The position numbers and the translations under genes were made by a program. The notes beneath the pieces were generated by a model that ran no database searches, was not told the origin of the DNA, and was given only the letters and a program-made list of their open reading frames with translations. 64,000 nucleotides of DNA from Alcanivorax sp. S71-1-4 (GTDB lineage: Bacteria; Pseudomonadota; Gammaproteobacteria; Pseudomonadales; Alcanivoracaceae), in NCBI RefSeq assembly GCF_009846755.1, contig NZ_AQOR01000019.1, forward strand, positions 1 through 64,000, read 5' to 3'. The first letter of the stretch is position 1; each line of letters opens with the position of its first letter. Positions 24,292 to 33,817 of this stretch are shown here, piece by piece.

Positions 24292-24816
24292 ATGGCTGAT
24301 CCCTTTGTCGCGGAAGTCCGCATGTTCCCGTTCAATTTCGCACCGAGAGGCTGGGCCTGGTGCAATGGCCAGCTGTTGCCGCTGTCGCAGAACACGGCGC
24401 TCTTTTCGCTGCTGGGCGTCAATTTCGGCGGCGACGGCAGGAGCAACTTCGCCTTGCCCGATCTGCAGGACCGTACGCCGCTGCAGCCACGGCAGGGGCC
24501 GGGCCTGTCCTGGTATGAACTGGGCCAGCAGGGTGGTCAGTCCACGGTCACGTTGCTGTCCACTGAAATTCCGGCGCATACGCACACGCTGTCAGCGGCA
24601 CAGGTCTCGCCGACGTCGTTGTCGCCGGCGGGTAATGTCTGGACAGGTGATCGCCGTGCCAACGCCGTGGCGTACACCGCTGCCGCACCGGACACCGAGA
24701 TGTCACCCAACGCACTGGGGCCGTCGGGCGGCAGCATGCCGCATAACAACCGGCAGCCGTATCTGGGGGTTCATTTCTGCATTGCGCTGCAAGGGGTGTA
24801 CCCGCCACGCGGCTGA
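24292..24816 (+). CDS. Phage tail collar / MdpB-like protein 3
   Basis: 174 residues. ATG at 24292 is chosen over a GTG six bases upstream because it aligns with the MA-start of the paralogue. Blocks PFVAEVRMFPFNFAPRGWAW, CNGQLLPLSQNTALFSLLG, FALPDLQDRTPLQ and QPYLGVHFCIALQGVYPP follow. The collar core reads LPDLQDR rather than LPDLRGR, a departure from the other two copies. 12 nt after protein 2. Confidence 0.92.
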   Translation: MADPFVAEVRMFPFNFAPRGWAWCNGQLLPLSQNTALFSLLGVNFGGDGRSNFALPDLQDRTPLQPRQGPGLSWYELGQQGGQSTVTLLSTEIPAHTHTLSAAQVSPTSLSPAGNVWTGDRRANAVAYTAAAPDTEMSPNALGPSGGSMPHNNRQPYLGVHFCIALQGVYPPRG

Positions 24817-24888
24817 TGGTTGACGGGGCGTTGTCGGGTGCCGCGGGGTCGGCGGGGAAACAACAATATTCTTTTTCGGGGTGAATTC

Positions 24889-27800
24889 ATGGATGCGGCA
24901 ATCATCGGGGCAGGACGCCCGTCTGCTTTCAAGGCTGTCCGGGGACAGTGGCTGACAGGTCTTTTTGCCACGCTGCTGTGCTGCGTCAGCGCGCTGGCGC
25001 AGGCAGACCTGACGTTCAATGTGAATACCGTCAATGACACCACGGCCGGCACCAGTTGTGCCACGGCGGGGTTGTGCAGCGTGCGCGCGGCGATCAATGA
25101 AGCCAACGCGGTTGACGAAGGCGCCCACGCGGTCATTACCGTCGCGATACCTGCCGGCACTTATACGCTGGGTGCGCCGCTTGAGTTGCGCCGCAATATT
25201 CGACTGATCGGCAGCAGCGGCAATCAGGAGGGCGATCCGTCCCTGACCACCTTGCAGGCAGGCAGCAGTGCCTTCCAGCCGGGCAATGGCCAGGTCATGC
25301 TGATCAACCCGGGCTATGACAACAGCTTCGACACTTACCTTGCCGCGCTGACGATTCGCCACGGCTACAACACCACCTCGCTCTATGGTGGCGCCATCGA
25401 CTGGGACGGCGAAGATACCGTCGGCGGTGAAAACAACGGCACCCTGACCATCTACAACAGTGTGTTTGCCGACAATGCGGTGGCCATGGCCGGCGGCAAT
25501 GGCGGCGCTATCGCGGCCTACTTTGGCGCGCAGGTGACTATCTCGCGCACGGTGTTTCGCAATAACCGCGTCACCGATGGTGCGCAGGCCTCCGGCGCCG
25601 CCGGTGCGCTGCTGGTGGTGGAAACCCGCAACGTCACGCTCTCCGAGGTGGAGATCGACGGTAACTCGGCGCAAGGCTACGGCGGGGCATTGCTGTCCGG
25701 CATGGCCGACCAGATCGACATCGACCGCACTACGGTGGCCGGCAACCGGGCGGTGATGGTGAATGGTGTAGGCGGCCAGGTCGGTGGCCTGGGGCTGTCC
25801 GATTACACCGGCGATGTCCGGCTCCTCAACAGCACCTTTTCGGGCAACGAAGCGGACGGTTCCGCTGGCGGCCTTCGGCTTGCACCGCTGGGTGGCGCCG
25901 GGGCAGAGCTGATGCATGTGACCATCGCCGCGAACCGGGCCGGCAAGAGCTTCGGCGTGCCCGGTGAAACCGGCGGCGGCCTGCAGGTGGTGTCGGCGCT
26001 GGCGCCGACGGTCCTGAACAACACGCTGGTGGCGGCAAACTTTGGTGGTACCGGCAGTGTGGCGGATAACCTGCGCGGCACGGTGGACATGACCAGCAGC
26101 CATAATCTGCTGGGCCCTCATGGTGACGGCGGCCTGCAGGACGGCGTCAACGGCAACCAGCTGGCGGTGGCCGACGCACGGTTGCTGCCGCTGGGGGACT
26201 ACCACGGCCGCACGCGCACCCATGCCCTCGACAATGGCAGCCCGGCGCTGGACGCCGCGCAAACCATTGGCACCTCGCCGACACAGGACCAGCGTGGCTG
26301 GCTGCGGCAGTTTATCGCGGCGGGGCCGGCACCGGATATCGGTGCCTATGAAGCGCACCCGACCATGACGCTGATCGACGATCAGGAAGTGCTCGGCCTG
26401 CTGGTCGGCGCGCCCACCGTGGACGTGGATTTCAGCATCGCCGATATCACACAACCCGGCGGTGTCACGGTGGAGGTCACCGGTTCGTCCAACACCACCC
26501 TGTTGCCGCTGGCGAATATCGTGCTCAGTGGCACGGGCACAGAGCGCAGCCTGGCCATCACGCCGGTGGCAGGGCAGTGGGGCAGCTCCGACATTACGGT
26601 GCGCATCACCGGCAGCTATAACGGGTTGCCACGCCAGCGCACGCAGCAGTTTACCGTTACCGTGATCGCGCCGCCGGAACTGTCGGTGAACAAATCCCAC
26701 AGCGGTGATTTCTACCAGGGCCAGACCGGCGCGGAGTTTACCATTACGGTCGAGAATATCGGTGACGGCGCCACCCTCCCGGCCGCCGGGGTCATTTCTG
26801 TCGTGGATACCCTGCCGGCTGGCCTGACGGCCACGGCACTGGCCGGCACGGGCTGGACCTGTACGCTGGCCACGGTCACCTGTACCCGCAACGATGTTCT
26901 GGCGTCGGGGGCCAGCTATCCGGCGATTACCCTGACGGTGGACGTGGACGGCAACGCCGTCACCTCGCTGATCAATACCGTGTCGGCGCAGGGCGGCGGC
27001 GACAGCGAAGGCGACAGCGATGACGATACCGTCAAGGTGCTCTACCGCACCGCCACGGGCATCACCACCGGCAGCAGCGTCTACGGTACCGACTTCCAGA
27101 TCGCGGCCAGCCTGACGTCACCCGGCCCGTCGCCTGTCGGCAGCATGACGCTGCAATACAACAACGGGGCTGGCTGGGTGAGCGCCGGGTCGCAACCGAT
27201 CACCGACTACAGCGCAGTGTTTACGCTGGACGGCAACAGCTACGACGCGGGTACGCATGTATTCCGTGCGGTATTCGCCGGTAACGCCGATTACCGTGGC
27301 AGCGAGTCGGCCGCCGACAACCATGTCGTGACACCGGCGCCGCAGACCCTGAGCTGGACGCCGCCGACCACGGTCACCTTCGGCGACCCGGCCGTGACCG
27401 TGCCGGCCAGTTCCAGCGTCGGCCTGCCAGTGACGTTGAGCAGTTCGGACAACACCGTGTTCACCGTCAGCGGCAATGTGCTGACCATCGTCGGTGCCGG
27501 TGCCGCGACGCTCACCGCCTCGCAGCCGGGCACCGCCAACTACAGCGCCGCCACGTCGCTCACCCAGGTGGTGACGGTGGCGCAGCGTCCCGCCACGGTG
27601 ACGCTGGGTAACCTGGCGCAGCAATACGACGGCACGCCCCGGGCGGCCACCGTCACCACCGCGCCCGCCGGGCTGAATGTGACCGTGACGTACGACGGTG
27701 CCGCCACGGTGCCGGCCAATGCCGGCAGTTATGCGGTGGTGGCCACTCTCAATGAGGCCAATTACACCGGCAGCGCCAGCGGCACGCTGGCAGTGGCCAA

Positions 27801-30800
27801 GGCAGACCAGACCATCACCTTTGACCCGCTGGTGAGCCGCACCCTGGGCGATGCACCCTTTGCCCTGGCCGCGACCGCCAGTTCCGGGCTGGCAGTGACC
27901 TATACCAGCAGCGACACCAGCGTCGCGACCGTCAGCGGCGACCAGGTCACGCTGGTGGGCGCGGGCACGGTGACCCTCACGGCAGCGCAGGCCGGCAACG
28001 GCAACTACAATGCCGCCCCCCCGGTGGACCAGACGCTCACGGTCAACCAGGCCAGCCAGGCGATTACCTTTGCGCCGCTGGCGCCGGTGACGTTTGGTGA
28101 CGCGCCGCTCACCCTGACAGGCACCAGCGATTCGGGCCTTCCGGTAAGTTATGCCAGCAGCGACAGCAGTGTTGCCACGGTCAGCGGCAACACCCTGACC
28201 ATCGTGGGCGCGGGCAGCGCCACCGTGACCGCTAGCCAGGCGGGCAATGACGACTACTTGCCGGCCACTGACGTGGACCAGACGCTGGTGGTGAACAAGG
28301 CGACGGCCACCGTGACCCTGTCCGACCTGACGCTGACCTATACCGGCGCCGCCCGGACCGCCACGGCTGCCACCACGCCCGCCGGTCTGACCGTGGACGT
28401 GACTTACGATGGTGCGGCGACGGCCCCGACCGACGTGGGCAGCTACGCGGTGGTGGCGACTGTCAACGAAGCAAACTACCAGGGCAGTGCCACCGGCACG
28501 CTGGTGATTGGCCAGGCCAGCCAGACGATTACGTTTGATGCGCTGCCGCAACGCACCTACGGTGATACGGCAGTGACCCTGAGCGCCACCAGCAGCAGCG
28601 GCCTGCCCGTGACCTTTGCCAGCGACAACCCGTCCGTGGCCAGTGTCAGCGGCAATACCCTCAGTATCACCGGCGTCGGCACCGCCAATATCACGGCAAG
28701 CCAGGCGGGTGATGCCAACTACCTGGCCGCCGCCGATGTGTCGCGTGCCCAGGTGGTGGTGGCTGGTGCCGGCACCGTGCTGCTGAATGATCTGACACAG
28801 GTCTACGACGGCACCCCGCGGGCGGTCGCTGTGGTCACCGAGCCGGTGGGCCTCAGTGTCGACATCACCTATGACGGTGCGGCCACTGTGCCCACCGACG
28901 CCGGCAGCTATGCCGTGGCGGTGACCATTACCGACCCGCTTTATACCGGCAGCAACACCGGTACGCTGGTGATCGAGAAAGCCGACCAGACCATCACCTT
29001 TGATCCACTGGCGAACCGCACGGTGGGTGATGCCGCCTTCAGCCTGGGCGCCAGCGCCAGTTCCGGATTGGCGGTGAGTTACACCAGCAGCGACCCGTCC
29101 GTGGCCACTGTCACGGGAAATCAGGTCACCGTGGTGGGCGCCGGCAGTACGACGCTTACCGCCGAACAGGCCGGTGACAGCAACTACAACGCTTCCACGC
29201 CGGTGGCGCAGACCCTGACGGTGGACAAGCGCGACCAGATCATCACCTTTGCCGCGCCGGGCGCCGCCACCTTTGGCGATGCCCCGGTGACGCTGGTCGC
29301 CACCAGTGACGCGGGCCTGCCGGTCACCTTCGAGAGCGATGACACCAGCGTGGTCAGCATCAACGGCAACACCGCCGTGATCGAAGGTGCGGGCAGCGCC
29401 GTCATCACCGCGCGGCAGGTGGGCAATGACGATTACAACCCGGCCAGTGCCACGCAGACCCTGGTGGTCAACCTGGCCTCGCAGACACTGACCTTCCCGC
29501 AGCCGGCGGACCAGGACTACCCGGGCAGCCCGGTCACGCTGACGTTGTCCGCGACCTCCAGTGCCGGCCTGCCGGTGACCTTCACACTGGACAGCGGCCG
29601 CGCCACCCTGGACGACGACACGCTGACACTTAGCGGGCCAGGCCCGGTGACCGTCACGGCGTCCCAGCCCGGCGAAGGTAATTACACCCCGGTCTCGCTG
29701 ACACGGACCTTCAATGTGATTGCCACCGCCAACGCCGAATGGACGGTGACGCAATGCGGCAACGTCGGCGAGGGTGCCCTGGTCACCGTGCTGGCCGATG
29801 CCGTGGCAGGGAATACGGTGCGCTTCGAGGCAGGCCTCGTCTGTCGGGATGGCACGGCCATCCAGCCGGGCGCTGAACTGCTGGTGAGCGGCCTGCAGAT
29901 CGACGGGGAAGAGGCCGATATCGAGATCAACGGCGGCGGCAGCCATCGCCTGTTCCGTGTCGAATCCGGTGAGCTGACCCTGCGGCACCTGATACTGAAA
30001 AACGGCTTTACCGCCGGGCAGGGCGGTGCGGTGCTGGCGAACAACGCCTTCCTGACGCTGGAAAACGTCCAGCTGCGCGACAACATTGCCGTGCAGCAGG
30101 GTGGCGCGGTGGCCGTGACCGGTCCCGAAACCAACCGGGCGGTGCTGCGCAACGTGACCGCCACCGGCAACCAGGCGGACGAAGGCGGCGCGCTGCGCTT
30201 CGAGCGGCCTGACCAGGCGGCGCCGCTGTTCAATGTGTGGCTGGAGAACGTCACGCTGGCCCAGAACTCGGCCACCCTGCAGGGCGGCGCGATCTCGTTC
30301 TCGGATAACGGCGTCTACGACCTGTCCGGTGGTGGCACTCTGAACGGGCTGCTGTCCCTGCGGCACGTGACGGTGATCGACAACAGCGCGCCCTCGGGCA
30401 CGGCGCTTCACATGGTGCCGGCGCAGAGCCGCCTTGATCTGATCAACACCGTGCTGGCGGGGGCAACGGCCGCCGGTGAGCTGATCGTCGGCGCACCGGC
30501 AGGCACCGATGTCACCGGTTCGCTGATCAGTTTTGGTGATCTGGGCGCGCTGGATGGCGACCCGCTGTTGTCGGCCGTGAACGAGCAGGGGGCGCTGGCG
30601 TACTACGCGCTGTTGCCCGGCAGCGCCGCCATCGGTGCCGGCGATCATGGCCTCTGCATGGGCACTGACCAGCGTGTCGTGGGGCGCGTGGGGCGGTGTG
30701 ATGCCGGCGCCATCCAGTCCCGTGGCTTCACCCTCACGCTGCTCAGCGGCGGTGACCAGAGCGCACCGATTGACGCCGCCTTTGCGGCACCGCTGGTCGC

Positions 30801-32508
30801 CAGCGTGGCCAGCGCCTTCGGCGAGCCTGTCGCTGGCGGCCGCCTGGACTTCCAGGCACCGCTGACCGGGGCCAGCCTTAATCCGGCGCAGCAACAGGTA
30901 ACACTGGATGCCAGCGGGCAGGCTTCCCTGCCGGTCACGGCCAACGGTGTGGTCGGCAGCTACGACGTGGTGGTCGACGCCACGGGCCTCAGCGGCAGTG
31001 AACGGTTCTCGCTGGAGAACCTGCCGTTGACCACCAGCATCAGCCTGTCGCAGAACGGCCCCGTGGCCGTGGGCGAAACCTACACGGTCACCGCCGTGCT
31101 CACTGCCAGTGGTGCGCTGCCGAGCGGCAGTATCGTCTTTGAACGTCACGACGGCGACGCCTGGCAGCCCTTCGACAGCGCGCTGCTCGGCGGCGATACC
31201 GCGTTGCTGCAACGCGTCGCCGACAGCGTTGGCGGCCTGTCTCTGCGGGCGCGTTTCCCCGGCAATGCCACGCATCTGGCAAGCGGCTGGGAAGAGGTTG
31301 TGGTGGTCGTCTATCCGCCGCTCTCGGTCATTGATCCGCAGGGCGGGCCACTGCCCGCCGGCGGCAGCCGCGGTATCGAGATCGCGGGCGGTGAAGGCGG
31401 CAGCTACGCCATTGATGTGAGTGGCCCGGCCGGTTTCACGGGGGGCGACACACTGGCCTGTGGCCTGGCGAGTTGCGAGTACCACTTCAGCGCGCCGGCC
31501 ACCGGGGCGTTTGCCGGCACCTACGACATCACGGTGACCGACCAGAGCACCGGCTGGCACGAGACGATCAGCATTGATGTGCCACTGCGTGTGTCGCTTG
31601 AGCGGCCGGTATTGCTCAGCCGTGATGCCGCCCGTCACCAGACGGCCGTCGTCGTGACGGGGGCGCCATCAGGCACTGCCATCACCCTGCAACCGGATGT
31701 CGCGGACAGCCTGGATCTGGCACAGGCCTCCGTGGTGGCCGAGGACGACAGCGCACTCGGCAACCCGGCGGTGTTCAGCCTGCGCCTGCTCGACAGCCTG
31801 GCAGCCAGCCGTGACGTGATCCTGACCGGCAGCGCCGGCGGCCTGCCGGACGGTGAGGCCAGCCTGCGTGCCGAACAGTCGGTGCTGTACCAGGGCAGCG
31901 TCAGTGGCCCGCTCAGCGAAGTGATCGCCGGGGCCAGCGTGACGCTGTTGCGCGCCAGCGATGGCGGTGAAGCGCTGCCGCTGGAGGATGACCAGGGTCG
32001 CTTCCTGGCCACCACCGATGCGCTGGGTGCCTTCACGCTGATTGCGCCGCCGACTGTGGCGGGTGCGGACGACAGCCTGGAAGTATCGGCGCTGGATTAC
32101 CGCACACTGGTGGCGCCGGTCGAGGACTGCCTCACGCCCTGCGCGCTGGTGATGGAGGCGGCTGTGGATGCGGAGACGCCGCGCTTTACGCCACCGGCCG
32201 GCACCTACGCAGGCGGCGTGCAGGTGCGCCTGGAAAGCACGACGCCCGGAGCGATGCTGCGCTACACCACCGACGGCAGCACGCCGACACTGACCCACGG
32301 TACCGAGGTGGCGAACAACACCCATCTGCTGCTGACAGAGACCACCACGCTGAAAGTGATCGCCTATAAAGTCGGCCTGAACGTGTCGGCGGTGGCCGAG
32401 GCGGAATACCGCATCACGGCCGCCTCACTCAAAGTCGGTGGCGGTAGCGTGGGGGGGCTGTTGCTGGCCATGCTGTCATTGCTGGGGCTGCGTCGGCGCC
32501 GTGTCTGA
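24889..32508 (+). CDS. Giant secreted modular protein (beta-helix, BIg/MBG repeats, C-terminal sorting-like tail)
   Basis: 2539 residues. A long signal peptide (1-39, ending ALAQA) leads into a CSLREA-like segment (NVNTVNDTTAG then CSVRAAINEANA). A right-handed beta-helix with GGAI/GGAL repeats spans about 60-490. A DUF11-like domain (about 600-715) and an Ig-like domain (717-810) follow. Residues about 815-1610 hold ten tandem modules, seven of the ITF-GLPVTF-VSGNTL-ASQAGN type and three of the MBG type (TYDGAATVPT-AGSYAVVAT). A second beta-helix spans about 1617-1945. Further Ig-like domains, a carboxypeptidase-regulatory-like domain (about 2335-2425) and a CHB_HEX_C-like domain (YTTDGSTPT, about 2430-2510) follow. 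The end is GGLLLAMLSLLGLRRRR, a hydrophobic segment plus arginines like GlyGly/IPTL-type sorting tails. Probably a surface or secreted adhesin. Confidence 0.9.
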   Translation: MDAAIIGAGRPSAFKAVRGQWLTGLFATLLCCVSALAQADLTFNVNTVNDTTAGTSCATAGLCSVRAAINEANAVDEGAHAVITVAIPAGTYTLGAPLELRRNIRLIGSSGNQEGDPSLTTLQAGSSAFQPGNGQVMLINPGYDNSFDTYLAALTIRHGYNTTSLYGGAIDWDGEDTVGGENNGTLTIYNSVFADNAVAMAGGNGGAIAAYFGAQVTISRTVFRNNRVTDGAQASGAAGALLVVETRNVTLSEVEIDGNSAQGYGGALLSGMADQIDIDRTTVAGNRAVMVNGVGGQVGGLGLSDYTGDVRLLNSTFSGNEADGSAGGLRLAPLGGAGAELMHVTIAANRAGKSFGVPGETGGGLQVVSALAPTVLNNTLVAANFGGTGSVADNLRGTVDMTSSHNLLGPHGDGGLQDGVNGNQLAVADARLLPLGDYHGRTRTHALDNGSPALDAAQTIGTSPTQDQRGWLRQFIAAGPAPDIGAYEAHPTMTLIDDQEVLGLLVGAPTVDVDFSIADITQPGGVTVEVTGSSNTTLLPLANIVLSGTGTERSLAITPVAGQWGSSDITVRITGSYNGLPRQRTQQFTVTVIAPPELSVNKSHSGDFYQGQTGAEFTITVENIGDGATLPAAGVISVVDTLPAGLTATALAGTGWTCTLATVTCTRNDVLASGASYPAITLTVDVDGNAVTSLINTVSAQGGGDSEGDSDDDTVKVLYRTATGITTGSSVYGTDFQIAASLTSPGPSPVGSMTLQYNNGAGWVSAGSQPITDYSAVFTLDGNSYDAGTHVFRAVFAGNADYRGSESAADNHVVTPAPQTLSWTPPTTVTFGDPAVTVPASSSVGLPVTLSSSDNTVFTVSGNVLTIVGAGAATLTASQPGTANYSAATSLTQVVTVAQRPATVTLGNLAQQYDGTPRAATVTTAPAGLNVTVTYDGAATVPANAGSYAVVATLNEANYTGSASGTLAVAKADQTITFDPLVSRTLGDAPFALAATASSGLAVTYTSSDTSVATVSGDQVTLVGAGTVTLTAAQAGNGNYNAAPPVDQTLTVNQASQAITFAPLAPVTFGDAPLTLTGTSDSGLPVSYASSDSSVATVSGNTLTIVGAGSATVTASQAGNDDYLPATDVDQTLVVNKATATVTLSDLTLTYTGAARTATAATTPAGLTVDVTYDGAATAPTDVGSYAVVATVNEANYQGSATGTLVIGQASQTITFDALPQRTYGDTAVTLSATSSSGLPVTFASDNPSVASVSGNTLSITGVGTANITASQAGDANYLAAADVSRAQVVVAGAGTVLLNDLTQVYDGTPRAVAVVTEPVGLSVDITYDGAATVPTDAGSYAVAVTITDPLYTGSNTGTLVIEKADQTITFDPLANRTVGDAAFSLGASASSGLAVSYTSSDPSVATVTGNQVTVVGAGSTTLTAEQAGDSNYNASTPVAQTLTVDKRDQIITFAAPGAATFGDAPVTLVATSDAGLPVTFESDDTSVVSINGNTAVIEGAGSAVITARQVGNDDYNPASATQTLVVNLASQTLTFPQPADQDYPGSPVTLTLSATSSAGLPVTFTLDSGRATLDDDTLTLSGPGPVTVTASQPGEGNYTPVSLTRTFNVIATANAEWTVTQCGNVGEGALVTVLADAVAGNTVRFEAGLVCRDGTAIQPGAELLVSGLQIDGEEADIEINGGGSHRLFRVESGELTLRHLILKNGFTAGQGGAVLANNAFLTLENVQLRDNIAVQQGGAVAVTGPETNRAVLRNVTATGNQADEGGALRFERPDQAAPLFNVWLENVTLAQNSATLQGGAISFSDNGVYDLSGGGTLNGLLSLRHVTVIDNSAPSGTALHMVPAQSRLDLINTVLAGATAAGELIVGAPAGTDVTGSLISFGDLGALDGDPLLSAVNEQGALAYYALLPGSAAIGAGDHGLCMGTDQRVVGRVGRCDAGAIQSRGFTLTLLSGGDQSAPIDAAFAAPLVASVASAFGEPVAGGRLDFQAPLTGASLNPAQQQVTLDASGQASLPVTANGVVGSYDVVVDATGLSGSERFSLENLPLTTSISLSQNGPVAVGETYTVTAVLTASGALPSGSIVFERHDGDAWQPFDSALLGGDTALLQRVADSVGGLSLRARFPGNATHLASGWEEVVVVVYPPLSVIDPQGGPLPAGGSRGIEIAGGEGGSYAIDVSGPAGFTGGDTLACGLASCEYHFSAPATGAFAGTYDITVTDQSTGWHETISIDVPLRVSLERPVLLSRDAARHQTAVVVTGAPSGTAITLQPDVADSLDLAQASVVAEDDSALGNPAVFSLRLLDSLAASRDVILTGSAGGLPDGEASLRAEQSVLYQGSVSGPLSEVIAGASVTLLRASDGGEALPLEDDQGRFLATTDALGAFTLIAPPTVAGADDSLEVSALDYRTLVAPVEDCLTPCALVMEAAVDAETPRFTPPAGTYAGGVQVRLESTTPGAMLRYTTDGSTPTLTHGTEVANNTHLLLTETTTLKVIAYKVGLNVSAVAEAEYRITAASLKVGGGSVGGLLLAMLSLLGLRRRRV

Positions 32509-32563
32509 CGCCGGCGGACAGATCCGGCTCACGGCGGCGTTTTCACCGGCCTGTTAACACAAA

Positions 32564-32584
32564 GGCCGCCCCTCGGGGGCGGCC
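32564..32584 (+). terminator. Hairpin between giant gene and OmpA-like gene
   Basis: Perfect 9-bp GC stem (GGCCGCCCC / GGGGCGGCC) with a 3-nt loop, lying in the 99-nt gap and ending 24 nt before the next ATG. There is no T run, so termination would be partial; it could also be a leader structure. Confidence 0.55.
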
Positions 32585-32607
32585 TCATCAGAAAGGAACA
32601 CAGCACA

Positions 32608-33795
32608 ATGCACGACACTAAGCAGACGCCCTGGTGCGTGGCGCGCCTCCACCGCGCAGGGCGTTCCCTCCTGCCGGTCATTCTGCTGGCGTGCGCGGCC
32701 CCGATGGCCAGCGCCAGCACATTTTACCTGGGCGCCAGCGTCGGGCAGGCCCGTACCGCAGTGGACGACCGCGATATCACCGACCGGCTTGCGGCGTCCG
32801 GCCTCAGCGGCAGCGGTCGTATTGCCGACACTGAACGCACAGGCTGGAAGGCCTACGCCGGTTACCAGTGGCTGGAATTCATGGCGCTTGAAGGCGGCTA
32901 TACCAGCCTGGGCGAAATGAGCCTGGATTTCAGCGGCGTGGGCATCGCCTCGGCGAAACAGCTGGCCGAGATCGCGCCGGTCTCCGGCGACCTGTGGGAA
33001 CTGGCGCTGGTAGGGCGTTACCCCATGGCCGAGAAATGGCACCTGCTGACCCGTGTCGGGGCAGTACGCTGGGACATGGAATATTCACTGGGCAGCGACA
33101 GCGGCAGCCTGACCGGCACCGATCCCGTGCTCGGTCTGTCGGTGGAACGGCACATCAGCCACCACTGGTTTGCGCGCCTGGGCTGGGATCACTATGTGGT
33201 GCCGGAAGAAGACACCGATCTGTTCTCGCTGGGTGTGGTGTACCGTTTCGGTGAACCGGCCACCCGCCGTACGCCGGTGGTACCGATGCCGGCTGCACCA
33301 GTGCGGCAACCGGCGCCCGCCCCCGTGCGGGCACCTGAACCGGCCCCGGCCGCAGGAGCCGCAGGGTCTGAAGAGACTGAAGAGACTGAAGGGTCTGAAG
33401 AGATTGCAGAGGTGCAAGCGGCGGAACAGATACCTGAGCCTGTCCAGGTACTGGCGCCGACGGCGGAAGCGCCCACCGTGGCCAGCATCCAGTTTGAGCT
33501 GGGCAGCGCTGACGTGCCGCCCGGCGGGCTGGATGAGGCCATTGCCTGGCTGAAGGCCAATCCGCAGGCGCGAGTAGACGTGCACGGCTACACCGACACC
33601 ACCGGCCCGGTGGAATTCAACCGGGCGCTGTCACAACGACGTGCCGGCAATGTGCGTGACGCGTTGCTGGCGGGCGGTGTCGACCCGGATCAGGTGAGTA
33701 TCGCGGCGCACGGCAGTGCGGCCCCCCGGGCTGACAACGAGACCCTTGCCGGTCGCCGCCTCAACCGTCGCGTTGAGGTAATATTGCTGCCCTGA
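32608..33795 (+). CDS. OmpA family outer-membrane protein
   Basis: 395 residues. Signal peptide (1-36, ending PMASA) then an 8-strand-type barrel (37-215; begins STFYLGASVGQ, ends FSLGVVYRF). A linker of about 80 residues follows, Pro/Ala-rich and then acidic with SEETEETEGSEE. The C-terminal OmpA peptidoglycan-binding domain (about 290-395) has QFELGSADVPP, VDVHGYTDTTGPVEFN, LSQRRAGNVRDALL and GRRLNRRVEVIL. It should tether the outer membrane to the wall. It is downstream of the giant surface-protein gene on the same strand. Confidence 0.93.
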   Translation: MHDTKQTPWCVARLHRAGRSLLPVILLACAAPMASASTFYLGASVGQARTAVDDRDITDRLAASGLSGSGRIADTERTGWKAYAGYQWLEFMALEGGYTSLGEMSLDFSGVGIASAKQLAEIAPVSGDLWELALVGRYPMAEKWHLLTRVGAVRWDMEYSLGSDSGSLTGTDPVLGLSVERHISHHWFARLGWDHYVVPEEDTDLFSLGVVYRFGEPATRRTPVVPMPAAPVRQPAPAPVRAPEPAPAAGAAGSEETEETEGSEEIAEVQAAEQIPEPVQVLAPTAEAPTVASIQFELGSADVPPGGLDEAIAWLKANPQARVDVHGYTDTTGPVEFNRALSQRRAGNVRDALLAGGVDPDQVSIAAHGSAAPRADNETLAGRRLNRRVEVILLP

Positions 33796-33817
33796 GAGCC
33801 ACGTCGGAGCAGGTGCC

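Noticed and set aside
23257-24816. Prophage remnant based on tail-collar proteins
   Set aside because: No integrase, terminase, capsid, portal or sheath genes and normal composition; the MdpB family is common outside phages.
27340-29720. Tandem repeats in the giant gene as CRISPR or minisatellite locus
   Set aside because: Repeats are in frame and encode Ig/MBG domains with diverged sequence.
27118-31638. 1506-codon open frame on the minus strand opposite the giant gene
   Set aside because: GC-rich coding repeats on the plus strand create open antisense frames. The plus-strand protein has a signal peptide, known domains and a sorting tail; the antisense product is low-complexity.
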